Numbered from the stretch's first letter, positions 26,888-38,654 are shown. The stretch is 64,000 nucleotides of DNA from Bog-473 sp963737745 (GCA_963737745.1 CAVTTR010000013.1:50531-114530); one strand, 5' to 3'. The notes: generated from the letters alone by a model not told the origin. A program made the numbers and translations.

Positions 26888-27447
26888 GCTTCTCCGACGA
26901 GGCCGTCCCCGCCGAGGAGGTCACGCCGGAGCCCGAACTGGTCACCGACGACGACTTCGATGACGGGGTGGTGGAAGGTGAAATCGTGGTCGAGGAAGAG
27001 CGCGACCCGGTACTGGTGTTGAAGAGCGAGCGGGACGAGTACCTGCTCGCTCTGCAACGGACCCAGGCTGACTTCGAGAACTACCGCAAGCGTATTCAGC
27101 GCATGCAAGAGGAGCAGTCGGCTCGCGCCGCTTCGGCGTTGGTGGCCAAGTTGCTCCCCGTACTCGACACGCTTGATCTGGCCCAGGCCCATCAAACCGA
27201 GTCGAGTGCGGTCAGTGAGGACGCCAAGGCATTGAGTGCGGCGCGTGCCATGTTGCTCGACGCATTGGGCAAGGAAGGGCTCGAGCGAGTCGACGAGGCG
27301 GCCGTGCCATTCGACCCGGCCGTGCACGATGCGGTGGCCCGGATAGACGGAGATGGTGGTGAAGAAGTGATCGGCGAGGTCCTGCGATCTGGTTATCGCT
27401 GGCGCGGCCAAGTGCTACGGCCGGCGATGGTCAGCGTGCGGGGGTGA
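26884..27447 (+). CDS. grpE: Nucleotide exchange factor GrpE
   Basis: 187 residues. A long acidic, disordered N-terminus (PAEEVTPEPELVTDDDFDDG) precedes the coiled-coil helix with YLLALQRTQADFENYRKRIQRMQEE, and the C-terminal beta domain closes with VLRSGYRWRGQVLRPAMVSV, the conserved GrpE ending. It releases ADP from DnaK. The start overlaps the dnaK stop by 4 nt, implying translational coupling. Confidence 0.95.
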
Positions 27448-27455
27448 ACTGATAC

Positions 27456-28571
27456 ATGGCGCCCCAGCGGGAGTGGTTCGAGAAGGACTACTACAAGGTG
27501 CTCGGGGTCGTTTCGACGGCCACCGACAAGGAGATCACGCGCGCCTATCGGAAGTTAGCCAAGCAGTATCACCCTGACGCCAATCCGGGATCCGAGGACC
27601 GTTTCAAGGAGATCAGCGCGGCCTATGACGTGTTGGGCGACGCCGACAAGCGCAAGGAATACGACGAGGTCCGCAAACAGGGTCCTCTGGCCGGCGGCTT
27701 CGGCGGCGGCGCTCCAGGAGGCGGGACGTTCCGCATGGAGGACATGGGGAATTTGGGTGACCTCTTCGGTGGCCTGTTCGGCAACCGCGGGCGGACCACC
27801 ACGACGACGCGGGGACCGGCGCGCGGCGCCGACATGGAAGCCGCGTTGCACCTGTCGTTCTCGGACGCCGTCCACGGGGTCACCACCTCGGTCAACGTGC
27901 CCGAGGACGTCCGTTGCTCCAATTGCCGCGGCACCGGGGCAGCGCCCGGGACGGCGACGCACACCTGTCCGCGTTGTGGAGGCACCGGCACGCTCAACGA
28001 CGACCAGGGCTTGTTCTCGCTCAGCACGGTGTGCCCCGATTGCGTGGGACGCGGCACCCTCTTCGACACGCCATGCCCGGTCTGCAAGGGTTCGGGCACC
28101 GAGCGCAAGGTGCGCTCGGTCAAGGTGCGCATTCCGCCCGGGGTAGAAGATGGCCAGCGCATCAGGGTCAAAGGCCGGGGCGCCCCCGGTCAGGGCATGG
28201 CGCCCCCGGGGGACCTCTACGTGGTGGTTCACGTGGGCGCCCACCCCGTGTTCGGGCGCAGTGGTCGGAATTTGACCATCACGGTGCCGGTCACGTTCCC
28301 CGAGGCGGCGCTCGGCACCACCGTGACGGTGCCGACCTTGGAGTCCAAGGTAACGCTCAAGGTACCGCCGGGAACGGCGTCTGGCACGGTGCTGCGTGTG
28401 CGTGGTCGTGGGGTGCCGGCGGGGACCGGCCGCAATGCCGGCAAGCCGGGCGATCTCTTGGTGAAGGTCGAAGTGATTGTGCCGACCCAGCTCACTGACG
28501 AGCAACGGGCGGCGGTGGAATCGCTGGCTGCGGTGACGGATGACGCGCCACGGGTGGCGGTTGAAGGCTGA
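27456..28571 (+). CDS. dnaJ: Chaperone protein DnaJ (Hsp40)
   Basis: 371 residues with the complete type I layout. The J domain (KDYYKVLGV, YHPDAN with HPD) is followed by a Gly/Phe-rich linker (GGFGGGAPGGG, FGGLFGNRG), four zinc-binding CxxCxGxG-type repeats (CSNCRGTG, CPRCGGTG, CPDCVGRG, CPVCKGSG), then the two C-terminal beta domains. It delivers substrates to DnaK and stimulates its ATPase. It lies 8 nt after grpE. Actinobacteria often carry a second dnaJ elsewhere; this is the operon copy. Confidence 0.97.
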   Translation: MAPQREWFEKDYYKVLGVVSTATDKEITRAYRKLAKQYHPDANPGSEDRFKEISAAYDVLGDADKRKEYDEVRKQGPLAGGFGGGAPGGGTFRMEDMGNLGDLFGGLFGNRGRTTTTTRGPARGADMEAALHLSFSDAVHGVTTSVNVPEDVRCSNCRGTGAAPGTATHTCPRCGGTGTLNDDQGLFSLSTVCPDCVGRGTLFDTPCPVCKGSGTERKVRSVKVRIPPGVEDGQRIRVKGRGAPGQGMAPPGDLYVVVHVGAHPVFGRSGRNLTITVPVTFPEAALGTTVTVPTLESKVTLKVPPGTASGTVLRVRGRGVPAGTGRNAGKPGDLLVKVEVIVPTQLTDEQRAAVESLAAVTDDAPRVAVEG

Positions 28572-28585
28572 GGTGGAGGACTGAC

Positions 28586-28966
28586 ATGGCAGAAAGCGAT
28601 GCCAAGAACAACCGGGCCGTCTATGTGATTTCGGTGGCGGCCGAACTGACGGGCGTGCACCCGCAGACGTTGCGCATCTATGAGCGCAAGGGCCTTTTGG
28701 ACCCTTCACGCACGAGCGGGGGAAGCCGCCGTTTCTCCGACGCCGACCTTTCCCGCTTGCGACACATTCAACAACTGACGGCAACCGGATTGAACCTCGA
28801 AGGTGTGCGCCGCGTGCTCGAACTCGAAAACGAGCTCGAGCGCTTGCGCAACGAGCTGAAAGAAGCCCGCGACCAGTCGCGGGACGCCGTGGCGGCGACG
28901 CATCGGCACTACCGGCGGGATCTGGTCCCGTTGCGTCAGTCGCCGGTTGCGTATACGAGGAGGTAA
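28586..28966 (+). CDS. hspR: HspR, MerR-family heat-shock repressor
   Basis: 126 residues. The MerR-type winged helix is clear: VYVISVAAELTGVHPQTLRIYERKGLLDPSRTSGGSRRFSDADLSRLRHIQQL, followed by the short dimerisation helix (RRVLELENELERLRNELKEA). A basic tail follows. HspR represses the dnaK operon in actinobacteria together with DnaK as corepressor. Its place between dnaJ and clpB supports this role, although no canonical HAIR operator was found upstream. Confidence 0.93.
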   Translation: MAESDAKNNRAVYVISVAAELTGVHPQTLRIYERKGLLDPSRTSGGSRRFSDADLSRLRHIQQLTATGLNLEGVRRVLELENELERLRNELKEARDQSRDAVAATHRHYRRDLVPLRQSPVAYTRR

Positions 28967-28972
28967 CGCATC

Positions 28973-31462
<2,490 letters not shown>

Positions 31463-31487
31463 CGGGCGGCGGCATCCGACGCGCTGG

Positions 31488-32711
31488 CTAGTGCGTCGCC
31501 GCAATGTCGTGGCGCACCGCCGGTAGGTCGTCGATCGCCTGGTCCGTGGGCGGACCATCCCCGGCGATGGTGACGTACTTCGCACCCGACGTGGTGGCCG
31601 AGCTCCCATCGAACGGCGCATCGCCGAAGGTGAAGATGCCGCCGTCGGACGCCATCAGCCAGTAGCCGCCGCCGTCGGGCGTCGCCGCCATGCCGACGAT
31701 CGGCTTGTTCAGGTGAATGTTCCCGGTCGAACCGAAGTAGCCGGCATCGCCGAAGGTGAAGATGCCGCCGTCGGACGCCACCAGCCAGTAGCCGCCGCCA
31801 TCGGGCGTCGCCGCCATGCCCACGATGGGCTGATTCAGGCGAATGTTCCCGGTCGAACCAAAGAAACTGGCATCGCCGAAGGTGAAGATGCCGCCGTCGG
31901 ACGCCACGAGCCAGTAGCCCATGCCGTCGGGGGTGATCGCCATGCCGACGATCGGCCTGTTCAGGTGAAGGTTCCCGGTCGAGCCGAAGAAGGCGGCGTC
32001 GCCGAAAGTGAAGATCCCGCCGTCGGAGGCCACCAGCCAGTAGCCGCCCGAATCAATGGTGGCCGCCATGCCTACGATCGGTTTGTTGAGGTGAATGTTC
32101 CCGGTCGAACCGAAGTAGCCGGCATCGCCGAAGGTAAAGATGCCGCCATCGGAGGCGGCGAGCCAATAGCCCCCGTCATCACCTGTGGCAGCCGAGGCGA
32201 CGATGGGCTGGGTGAGATGGATGGCCGAAGTATCGCCGTACGTCAATGCGTCGCCATGCGCCGAGACCGCCCCTTGCGCGGTCGTCTCGTAGTAGCCCTC
32301 GGTCCCCGTGCCACTCAGCGTTACTTGGGACGGAGTCGTCGTACCGGTGATGGGAACGAGCGTGGCTTGGCGGGGACCGAGCGCGCCGGGGAGGAAGTAG
32401 ATGTCGACGGCGCAGGACTGCCCCGCCGCCAGTGGTGTGCAGGTGTCAGCTTCGAGGAAGTCGTCGGGATCGGCACCTGCGGTCGTGAAACCGCTCACCG
32501 ATGTCGTCCCGCTGTTCGTGATGGTCACCGTGACGGGGCCGACATAGTCACCGAGGGTCGTCGGATCGAAGGCGACCGTGCTCACGGCATGCGCACCCGT
32601 GGGCGTGCTCGCCCCGGCTGCACCGGCGGCACTGACGATCGGCAGTGCTCCCAGCGCGAGCAGGCTGGCCACTGCGGAGGAGGCGACAAGGCGTTTCAAG
32701 GGGTTGGTCAC
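31488..32711 (-). CDS. Secreted protein with GGYW/DGGIFTFGDA repeats
   Basis: 407 residues from GTG 32711. A signal peptide (LKRLVASSAVASLLALGALPIVSAAGA) leads to an Ig-like domain of about 120 residues (VGPVTVTITNSGTTSVSGF, with two Cys) resembling choice-of-anchor/ASPM-type folds. Then come six units of about 42 residues with the core PIVGMAATPDGGGYWLVASDGGIFTFGDAGYFGSTG split over each unit. The last unit is shortened. Repeats of this kind probably build a beta-propeller-like cell-surface domain. The function is unknown. No sortase signal or C-terminal helix is visible. The start follows a TAGCCT box by 7 nt. Confidence 0.8.
   Translation of the reverse strand: MTNPLKRLVASSAVASLLALGALPIVSAAGAAGASTPTGAHAVSTVAFDPTTLGDYVGPVTVTITNSGTTSVSGFTTAGADPDDFLEADTCTPLAAGQSCAVDIYFLPGALGPRQATLVPITGTTTPSQVTLSGTGTEGYYETTAQGAVSAHGDALTYGDTSAIHLTQPIVASAATGDDGGYWLAASDGGIFTFGDAGYFGSTGNIHLNKPIVGMAATIDSGGYWLVASDGGIFTFGDAAFFGSTGNLHLNRPIVGMAITPDGMGYWLVASDGGIFTFGDASFFGSTGNIRLNQPIVGMAATPDGGGYWLVASDGGIFTFGDAGYFGSTGNIHLNKPIVGMAATPDGGGYWLMASDGGIFTFGDAPFDGSSATTSGAKYVTIAGDGPPTDQAIDDLPAVRHDIAATH
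31611..32225 (-). repeat. Tandem repeat of about 126 bp coding for 42-residue units
   Basis: Five complete units and parts at both ends are recognisable at DNA level by the recurring 'cgaaggtgaagatgccgcc' and 'aatgttcccggtcgaacc' blocks about 126 bp apart. High identity between units makes copy number prone to recombination and assembly collapse. Confidence 0.8.
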
Positions 32712-32718
32712 GGGCCCA

Positions 32719-32724
32719 AGGCTA
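32719..32724 (-). promoter_or_regulatory. -10 element (TAGCCT) of a leaderless promoter
   Basis: On the minus strand TAGCCT is followed by 7 nt and GTG 32711 of the repeat protein. Confidence 0.45.
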
Positions 32725-32812
32725 GACCGGTTGGCAAGGCTCACGCTTGCGTAGGAATACCGAGGGCGGGCAAAGAGGGGCAGATCTTTCGGACCCCTGT
32801 GGCGAAGGGCGC

Positions 32813-32818
32813 TACAAT
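32813..32818 (+). promoter_or_regulatory. -10 element (TACAAT) of the purA promoter
   Basis: TACAAT lies 35 nt before the GTG start of purA, leaving room for a short leader with a CGGAG ribosome binding site. No strong -35 is visible. It is likely the promoter for purA and perhaps for the genes behind it. Confidence 0.5.
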
Positions 32819-32853
32819 TGTGCGTAATCCGACGGAGTGAACGGAGATGACGC

Positions 32854-34137
32854 GTGCCCGCAACCGTGGTGGTTGGGACCCAGTGGGGCGATGAGGGGAA
32901 GGGCAAGCTCACCGACCTGCTAGCCCGGGAAATGCACATGGTGGTGCGTTACCAGGGTGGTCACAACGCTGGCCATCGGATCGTCGTCAATGGCGAGGCG
33001 TTCGCTCTTCAGCTGGTTCCCAGCGGCATTTTGTACGAGCACATCACGCCGATGATCGGCAACGGCGTGGTGGTGGACCCGGCCGTCCTGCTGGCCGAGC
33101 TCGACAGTCTTACCTCGAAGGGCGTGGACACCAGCCGCATGGTGGTGAGTGGCAACGCGCACCTGATCATGCCGTACCACCAGGAGTTGGACCGGGTGAC
33201 GGAGCGGTTCTTGGGAAAGAACGCGCTGGGGACCACCAAGCGGGGAATCGGACCGGCCTATGCCGATAAGGCGACCCGGGTCGGCCTCCGCGTGCAGGAC
33301 CTCTTCGACCCCAAGATCTTTCGCCAGAAGCTCGACGTCGTGCTCAAGGAGAAGAACGCGATTTTGGCCAAGGTCTACAACCGCCTCCCGCTCTCGGCCG
33401 AGGAGATCGCCAACCGGTATCTCGACGAGTTTGCGCCGAGGATCGAGCCCATGGTGGGCGACACCGTCGGCCTGATTCACGATGCCCTCGAGGCGGGCCA
33501 GTCGGTCCTCCTCGAAGGGGCCCAGGCCACGTTCCTCGACCTCGACCACGGCACCTATCCGTTCGTCACCTCGTCCAACCCCGTCGCCAGTGGCGCGTGC
33601 ACCGGCTCGGGCCTCGGGCCTCGCGACATCGACCGGGTCATCGGCATCGCCAAGGCCTACGTCACTCGTGTCGGCGCGGGACCATTCCCGACTGAGCAGG
33701 ACAACGACACCGGGAACCTCTTGGTCGAACGGGGACACGAATTCGGCACCAACACCGGGCGCCGCCGCCGTTGCGGCTGGTTCGATGCCGTCATGTTGCG
33801 TCAGGCCGTACGTCTCAACTCATTGACCGAAGTGGCTCTGACCAAGTTGGACGTGCTCGATACGTTCGAGACGGTCAAGGTCTGTGTCGCCTACGAGGCG
33901 GACGGCGTGCGGTACACCCACCTGCCGTATCACCAGTCGACGTTCCACAACGTCACGCCGATCTATGAGGAGCTTCCGGGTTGGCGCACCGATTTGACGG
34001 CGGCCACCGCGCTGGCCGATGTGCCCGAGGCTGCCCGCAACTACGTGTCGTTCCTTTCTGAACAGATCGGCGTCCCGGTGCGCCTGGTCGGGGTGGGCCC
34101 GGGCCGCGAGCAGTTCGTATCGTTCGCCACGGCGTGA
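32854..34137 (+). CDS. purA: Adenylosuccinate synthetase
   Basis: 427 residues. GTP-dependent joining of IMP and aspartate, first step from IMP to AMP. Family motifs: VVVGTQWGDEGKGKLTDLLA (P-loop-like, with the catalytic Asp and Lys), YQGGHNAGHRIVVNG (catalytic His), GTTKRGIGPAYADKATRVGLR, QATFLDLDHGTYPFVTSSNPVASGA, and GRRRRCGWFDAV. Length is standard. GTG start with GGAG about 10 nt upstream. It begins a nine-gene block of purine genes on the plus strand. Confidence 0.97.
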   Translation: MPATVVVGTQWGDEGKGKLTDLLAREMHMVVRYQGGHNAGHRIVVNGEAFALQLVPSGILYEHITPMIGNGVVVDPAVLLAELDSLTSKGVDTSRMVVSGNAHLIMPYHQELDRVTERFLGKNALGTTKRGIGPAYADKATRVGLRVQDLFDPKIFRQKLDVVLKEKNAILAKVYNRLPLSAEEIANRYLDEFAPRIEPMVGDTVGLIHDALEAGQSVLLEGAQATFLDLDHGTYPFVTSSNPVASGACTGSGLGPRDIDRVIGIAKAYVTRVGAGPFPTEQDNDTGNLLVERGHEFGTNTGRRRRCGWFDAVMLRQAVRLNSLTEVALTKLDVLDTFETVKVCVAYEADGVRYTHLPYHQSTFHNVTPIYEELPGWRTDLTAATALADVPEAARNYVSFLSEQIGVPVRLVGVGPGREQFVSFATA

Positions 34138-34167
34138 ACGTCCGTCGTCCGTGAGAGTCTGCGCTCT

Positions 34168-35487
34168 ATGAAGGTCTGTGTCGTCGGCGGCGGCGGCCGC
34201 GAGCATGCGCTGGCCCATGTGCTCTCACGCACGGCCGACGTGGTCGTCACTCCCGGGAATCCCGGAATGGCCCATCCGATTCGTGTCACGGCACAGCCCG
34301 CTGATGAGATCGAGGCCGATCTCGTGGTCATTGGTCCCGAGGCCCCCTTGGTCGATGGGCTGGCCGATCGTTTGCGGGCCAACGGACGCGCGGTGATGGG
34401 GCCCGGGGCCGACGGTGCCCGGTTGGAGGGATCCAAGGCGTTCATGAAGCAGATGCTGGCGGAGGCGGGCGTTCCGACGGCCCGCTTCGCCGCCTTCGGG
34501 GCGCCCGAGCGCGACGAGGCCCTGGCCTACTTGCGCCAACTGCCCGGACCCTGGGTGGTAAAGACGGACGGGTTGGCAGCGGGCAAGGGAGTGCTGGTAG
34601 CCCGCAGCATCGAAGAAGCGCAGGCTGACGTGCGGGCCAAGCTCTCGGGTGAGGCTTTCGGCGAAGCGGGCCATCGCATCGTCATCGAAGAGGGTCTCGA
34701 GGGTGAGGAGTGCTCGCTCCTGGTGCTCTTCGATGGGACGACGGCGGTGCCCCTGCTGCCGGCGCAGGACTTCAAGCGCATCGGCGACGGAGATCGCGGC
34801 CCGAACACCGGCGGTATGGGGTCGTACGCGCCGATGCCCCATGTCTCCCCGAGCCAGGTCGACACGATCATGGCGACCGCGGTGGAGCCGCTGCTGGGCA
34901 CCCTGCGAAAACGAGGCATCGATTATCGCGGCGTGCTCTATGCCGGCCTCATGCTCGGTGACAACGGGCCAAAGGTCATTGAGTACAACGTGCGCTTCGG
35001 CGACCCCGAAACGCAAGTCGTGCTGCCGCTTCTTTCCTGCGATGCCGCCGAGTTGTTCATGGCGGTCGCCACGGGCACGCTGGCACGCATCCCCCGACCC
35101 ACTTTTTCGTCTGACGCTGCAGTGTGTGTCGTTCTCGCCTCGCCCGGCTACCCCGAGTCACCACGGACTGGTGCGCCCATCGCCGGTCTGGATGCATCGG
35201 GACAATCCGTTGCCCCCGCCGATGGTGTGACGGTGTTCCATGCGGGCACGAGCCGGCTCGATCCCCAGGGTCCGTTTCTCACCGCCGGGGGACGCGTGCT
35301 CGGAGTCACGGCTCTCGCACCGACGCTGTCGGCGGCGCGCACCAAGGCCTACGGCGCCCTCGAGCCCATTCGATGGGCCGGCATGTTGGTCCGCCGTGAC
35401 ATCGCCGCCGGGGTCGCGACCGAATCGGCGGCCGACAAAACGGCTCACGACAAGACCAACGAGGATGTGGAGGAGTTCGTTCGATGA
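34168..35487 (+). CDS. purD: Phosphoribosylamine-glycine ligase
   Basis: 439 residues. ATP-grasp enzyme adding glycine to phosphoribosylamine, second step of IMP synthesis. N-terminal MKVCVVGGGGREHALAHVL, then LVVIGPEAPLVDGLAD, GSKAFMKQMLAEAGVPTARF, the ATP-grasp lysine in GPWVVKTDGLAAGKGVLVA, EGEECSLLVLFDG, DGDRGPNTGGMGSYAP and YNVRFGDPETQ. The C-terminal 30 residues (ATESAADKTAHDKTNEDVEEF) look like an extra tail. The stop overlaps the purB start by 4 nt. Confidence 0.97.
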   Translation: MKVCVVGGGGREHALAHVLSRTADVVVTPGNPGMAHPIRVTAQPADEIEADLVVIGPEAPLVDGLADRLRANGRAVMGPGADGARLEGSKAFMKQMLAEAGVPTARFAAFGAPERDEALAYLRQLPGPWVVKTDGLAAGKGVLVARSIEEAQADVRAKLSGEAFGEAGHRIVIEEGLEGEECSLLVLFDGTTAVPLLPAQDFKRIGDGDRGPNTGGMGSYAPMPHVSPSQVDTIMATAVEPLLGTLRKRGIDYRGVLYAGLMLGDNGPKVIEYNVRFGDPETQVVLPLLSCDAAELFMAVATGTLARIPRPTFSSDAAVCVVLASPGYPESPRTGAPIAGLDASGQSVAPADGVTVFHAGTSRLDPQGPFLTAGGRVLGVTALAPTLSAARTKAYGALEPIRWAGMLVRRDIAAGVATESAADKTAHDKTNEDVEEFVR

Positions 35488-36791
35488 TTCCCCGTTATTC
35501 GCCTCCCGACATGGCGGCCCTCTTCACCGATGCCGCCCGGTTCGGCCTGTGGCTCGAGGTTGAGCTCTTGGCCACCGAGGCGCAAGCTTCCGTCGGGGTT
35601 GTCCCGGCCGAAGACGCGGCCACCTGTCGGGCTAAGGCACCCACCGTGGATGATGTCTTCGTGGCCGATGTGCTCGAACGGGAGAAGATCACCGACCACG
35701 ATGTGGCGGCCTTCGTCGACGTCGTCCAGGACCGTATCGGTGCGCCCGCCGGCTCCTTCATCCACTACGGACTGACCTCGTCGGACGTCGTTGATACCGC
35801 GCTGAGCGCCACCCTCACCCGGGCCGCAGATCTGCTGTTGGCTGATCTTGATCGCTTCGTCGAAGCCTTACGTGCCCGCGCCCTGGAGTTGATGCACGTC
35901 CCTGTGACCGGCCGAACCCACGGCATGCATGCCGAGCCCACCACATTCGGGGCGAAATTCGCGTTATGGGCACTGCAGGCGGATCGTGATCGGCGCCGCA
36001 TGCGTCAGGCCCGGGAGGGAATCGCCGTCGGCAAGTTGTCCGGTGCCGTGGGCACCTATTCGAATATCGATCCGGCGGTCGAGGCGCAGGTGTGCCGTGC
36101 GCTCGGCTTGCAGCCGGTGCCGGCGACCCAGGTGATCGCCCGCGATCGTCATGCCGAGTTCCTGTGGGCATGCGCCTCCATCGGGGCCACGGTGGAACTG
36201 ATGTGCACGGAGATCCGGCACTTGGCCCGCAGCGAACTGGGGGAGGCGGAAGAGCCCTTCGGGGCGGGCCAAAAGGGAAGTTCTGCCATGCCGCACAAGC
36301 GCAATCCCATCCTTTCCGAGCGCCTCTGCGGCCTGGCCCGCCTCTTGCGCGGCTACCTCGGCGCCGGCTTGGAAGACGTCGCTCTTTGGCACGAACGCGA
36401 CATCTCGCACAGTTCGGTCGAGCGGGTTGCCTTACCCGACGCCTCGCTTCTGACGTGCTACGTCCTTCGCAAGGCCACCGGTCTCGCTTCTGGCCTCGTC
36501 GTGCACGCCGACCGTGCCCTCGACAACCTCACCAACGGCAGCTTCGGCCTCGTCTTCAGCCAGTCCGTCCTCCTGGCCTTGGTGTCATCCGGGCTGACCC
36601 GGGACGAGGCGTATCGCATCGTGCAGCGCGACGCTCGCACCGCCTGGACCGAGCGCCGCCCCTTTCGCCAGGTCTTGACGGCTGATCCCGATGTCACGAT
36701 CAGTGAGGCACAACTCGACGAGGCATTCGACCTCACGCGCACGTTGCGCCACGTCGACCGGTTTGCGGACGCGCTGAGCGCACTGGCGTGA
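35484..36791 (+). CDS. purB: Adenylosuccinate lyase
   Basis: 435 residues of the fumarase/aspartase superfamily. It removes fumarate from SAICAR and from adenylosuccinate, serving both IMP and AMP synthesis. Motifs: IHYGLTSSDVVDTA, VTGRTHGMHAEPTTFG with the catalytic His, and the signature GQKGSSAMPHKRNPI with the mobile-loop Ser. Length is standard. It is coupled to purD through ATGA and followed by purC after 13 nt. Confidence 0.97.
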   Translation: MIPRYSPPDMAALFTDAARFGLWLEVELLATEAQASVGVVPAEDAATCRAKAPTVDDVFVADVLEREKITDHDVAAFVDVVQDRIGAPAGSFIHYGLTSSDVVDTALSATLTRAADLLLADLDRFVEALRARALELMHVPVTGRTHGMHAEPTTFGAKFALWALQADRDRRRMRQAREGIAVGKLSGAVGTYSNIDPAVEAQVCRALGLQPVPATQVIARDRHAEFLWACASIGATVELMCTEIRHLARSELGEAEEPFGAGQKGSSAMPHKRNPILSERLCGLARLLRGYLGAGLEDVALWHERDISHSSVERVALPDASLLTCYVLRKATGLASGLVVHADRALDNLTNGSFGLVFSQSVLLALVSSGLTRDEAYRIVQRDARTAWTERRPFRQVLTADPDVTISEAQLDEAFDLTRTLRHVDRFADALSALA

Positions 36792-36804
36792 GCGAGACGG
36801 CCTG

Positions 36805-37698
36805 ATGATCGACCTACCGCAGATCCACTCGGGGAAGGTACGCGAGCTCTACGACGCCGGGGACGACCGCTTGCTCATGGTGGCGTCGGACCGGGTGAGT
36901 GCCTTCGATGTGATCATGGCGGAGCCGATCCGTGACAAGGGCCGCGTCCTCACGGCCATGACGGTGTTCTGGTGCGAGGAGATGTCAGACGTCGTGCCCG
37001 GCACGTTGCTGGCCGCCGATCCCGAGCAAATTGAAGCGGCGCTCCCCGCGCTCGGCTTTCCTTCGGAGTGGGCGGGCCGTGCCGTCTTGGTGCGGCGAGC
37101 CGAGATGCTCCCGATCGAGTGCATTGTGCGGGGGTACCTGGCCGGCCAAGCGCACGAGGAGTATGCGAAGTCGGGCACCGTGCATGGAACGGCGATGCCG
37201 GCCGGCCTCAAGCTGGCGGACCGCTTGGCCGAACCGATCTTCACACCGTCGACCAAGGCGGCCGAAGGGCACGACGTCAATATCGACTTCGCCCAGGCAG
37301 TCGACCTGGTGGGGGCGGAAACGGCCGAGGCGGCCCGCGCCATCTGTATCGAGCTCTACACCCGCGCCGCGGCACGAGCGGCCGAGGTCGGGTTCATCCT
37401 GGCTGACACCAAATTCGAGCTGGGCTATGTCGACGGCGTCCTCTCCCTTTGCGACGAGGTGTGCACGCCCGACTCCTCTCGCTTGTGGCCGGCCGATCAG
37501 GTGATCCCGGGGCAGACCCCTCCGGCCTTTGACAAACAGCCTCTGCGTGACTGGTTGGCCGCCCAGCCCTGGGATCGCACGCCGCCGCCGCCTGCTCTCC
37601 CCACCAGCGTGACGACCGCGCTGTCCGAGCGCTACGTGGCCGCTTATGAGCGAGTCACCGGAAGGGCGCTGGACGACTGGTACGGTGCGACTGCATGA
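36805..37698 (+). CDS. purC: SAICAR synthetase
   Basis: 297 residues. ATP-dependent ligation of aspartate to CAIR. Motifs: SGKVRELYDAGDDRLLMVASDRVSAFDVIM, IRDKGRVLTAMTVFWCEEM, the signature pair EMLPIECIVRGYLAGQAHEEYAKSGTVHG, and ADTKFELGYVDG. The length and the extended C-terminus (DWLAAQPWDRTPPPPALP) resemble the longer bacterial/fungal type rather than the 240-residue E. coli type. ATGA overlap with purS. Confidence 0.96.
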   Translation: MIDLPQIHSGKVRELYDAGDDRLLMVASDRVSAFDVIMAEPIRDKGRVLTAMTVFWCEEMSDVVPGTLLAADPEQIEAALPALGFPSEWAGRAVLVRRAEMLPIECIVRGYLAGQAHEEYAKSGTVHGTAMPAGLKLADRLAEPIFTPSTKAAEGHDVNIDFAQAVDLVGAETAEAARAICIELYTRAAARAAEVGFILADTKFELGYVDGVLSLCDEVCTPDSSRLWPADQVIPGQTPPAFDKQPLRDWLAAQPWDRTPPPPALPTSVTTALSERYVAAYERVTGRALDDWYGATA

Positions 37699-37952
37699 GG
37701 TTCCAAGCGCGGGTGGAGGTGCAACTGCGCCCCGGCATCGCCGATCCCGAGGGTGCCACCATCGAGCGGGCCTTGCCTGCCTTGGGCTTTGTCGGGGTCG
37801 ACCATGTGCGGGCCGGGCGTTCGTTCAGCTTCGAGGTGGACGCCCTCGACGAGAACGCGGCGCGTGACAAGGCCATCGAGCTGGCCAATCGCCTGCTGGC
37901 GAATCCGGTGATCGAAGAGAGCCATCTCGAACTCGTGTACCTCGGGACCTGA
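37695..37952 (+). CDS. purS: Phosphoribosylformylglycinamidine synthase subunit PurS
   Basis: 85 residues. The small ferredoxin-like dimer FQARVEVQLRPGIADPEGATIERALPALGF, VRAGRSFSFEVDA, followed by ANRLLANPVIEESHLELVYL, is typical of PurS. It bridges PurQ and PurL and helps channel ammonia in the FGAM synthase complex. It overlaps purC by 4 nt, and purQ starts on the next base after its stop, so the three genes should be co-translated. Confidence 0.94.
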   Translation: MRFQARVEVQLRPGIADPEGATIERALPALGFVGVDHVRAGRSFSFEVDALDENAARDKAIELANRLLANPVIEESHLELVYLGT

Positions 37953-38633
37953 ATGGCACCGCGCGTCGGCGTCGTCGTCTTTCCGGGAACCAATTGCGAG
38001 TATGACGTGGTCCAGGCGACCGAGCGGCTCGGGGCCGCGGGCGAATTGCTGTGGCATGGCGACTCGAGCGTGGGATCGGTCGATGCCGTCGTGCTGCCGG
38101 GTGGCTTCGCACATGGCGACTATCTGCGGCCGGGGGCACTGGCCCGCTTTTCTCCCATCATGGAGGCGGTGACCCGCTTTGCACACGAGGGCGGGCCGGT
38201 CGTCGGCATTTGCAACGGGTTCCAGGTATTGACCGAGGCCGGACTGCTCCCCGGCGCACTGCAGAAGAATGGTCATTTGCGGTTCTTGTGCCAGCCGACG
38301 CGCGTCCAGGTGAGCTCAGCCGCCTCGGTCCTGACCGGCTTGGCCGAGGTGGGAGAGGAGTTGGTGATCCCGATCAATCATTTCTCGGGGAGCTACGTGT
38401 GCGACGAGGAGACACTGCACCGGCTGCACGAAGAGGATCGGATCGTATTGCGCTATCTGGACAATCCGAACGGCTCAATTGACGACATCGCCGGGATCGC
38501 CAACGAAGCCGGCAATGTCGTCGGATTGATGCCGCACCCCGAGCGGGCCTCCCATGTCCTCTTGGGCTCCGAAGACGGCCTGGTCCTCCTACGGTCGCTC
38601 GTGGCCGCCGCTACTTCGCGGGCTGCCGCCTGA
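37953..38633 (+). CDS. purQ: Phosphoribosylformylglycinamidine synthase subunit PurQ (glutaminase)
   Basis: 226 residues, class I glutamine amidotransferase. VGVVVFPGTNCEYDVVQA opens the protein. The nucleophile elbow is VGICNGFQVLTEAGLLPG with the catalytic Cys, and the His/Glu pair sits in LMPHPERASHVLLG. It supplies ammonia from glutamine to PurL. purL is not adjacent: 1.6 kb with three unrelated genes intervene, an unusual break in the S-Q-L order. Confidence 0.96.
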   Translation: MAPRVGVVVFPGTNCEYDVVQATERLGAAGELLWHGDSSVGSVDAVVLPGGFAHGDYLRPGALARFSPIMEAVTRFAHEGGPVVGICNGFQVLTEAGLLPGALQKNGHLRFLCQPTRVQVSSAASVLTGLAEVGEELVIPINHFSGSYVCDEETLHRLHEEDRIVLRYLDNPNGSIDDIAGIANEAGNVVGLMPHPERASHVLLGSEDGLVLLRSLVAAATSRAAA

Positions 38634-38654
38634 CCGCATCGCCCGCGGGCGGCC

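Noticed and set aside
31713..32840. Plus-strand frame with apparent NVPGRTE repeats
   Set aside because: The repeats are the reverse complement of the 42-residue repeats of the secreted protein, which has a signal peptide and promoter.
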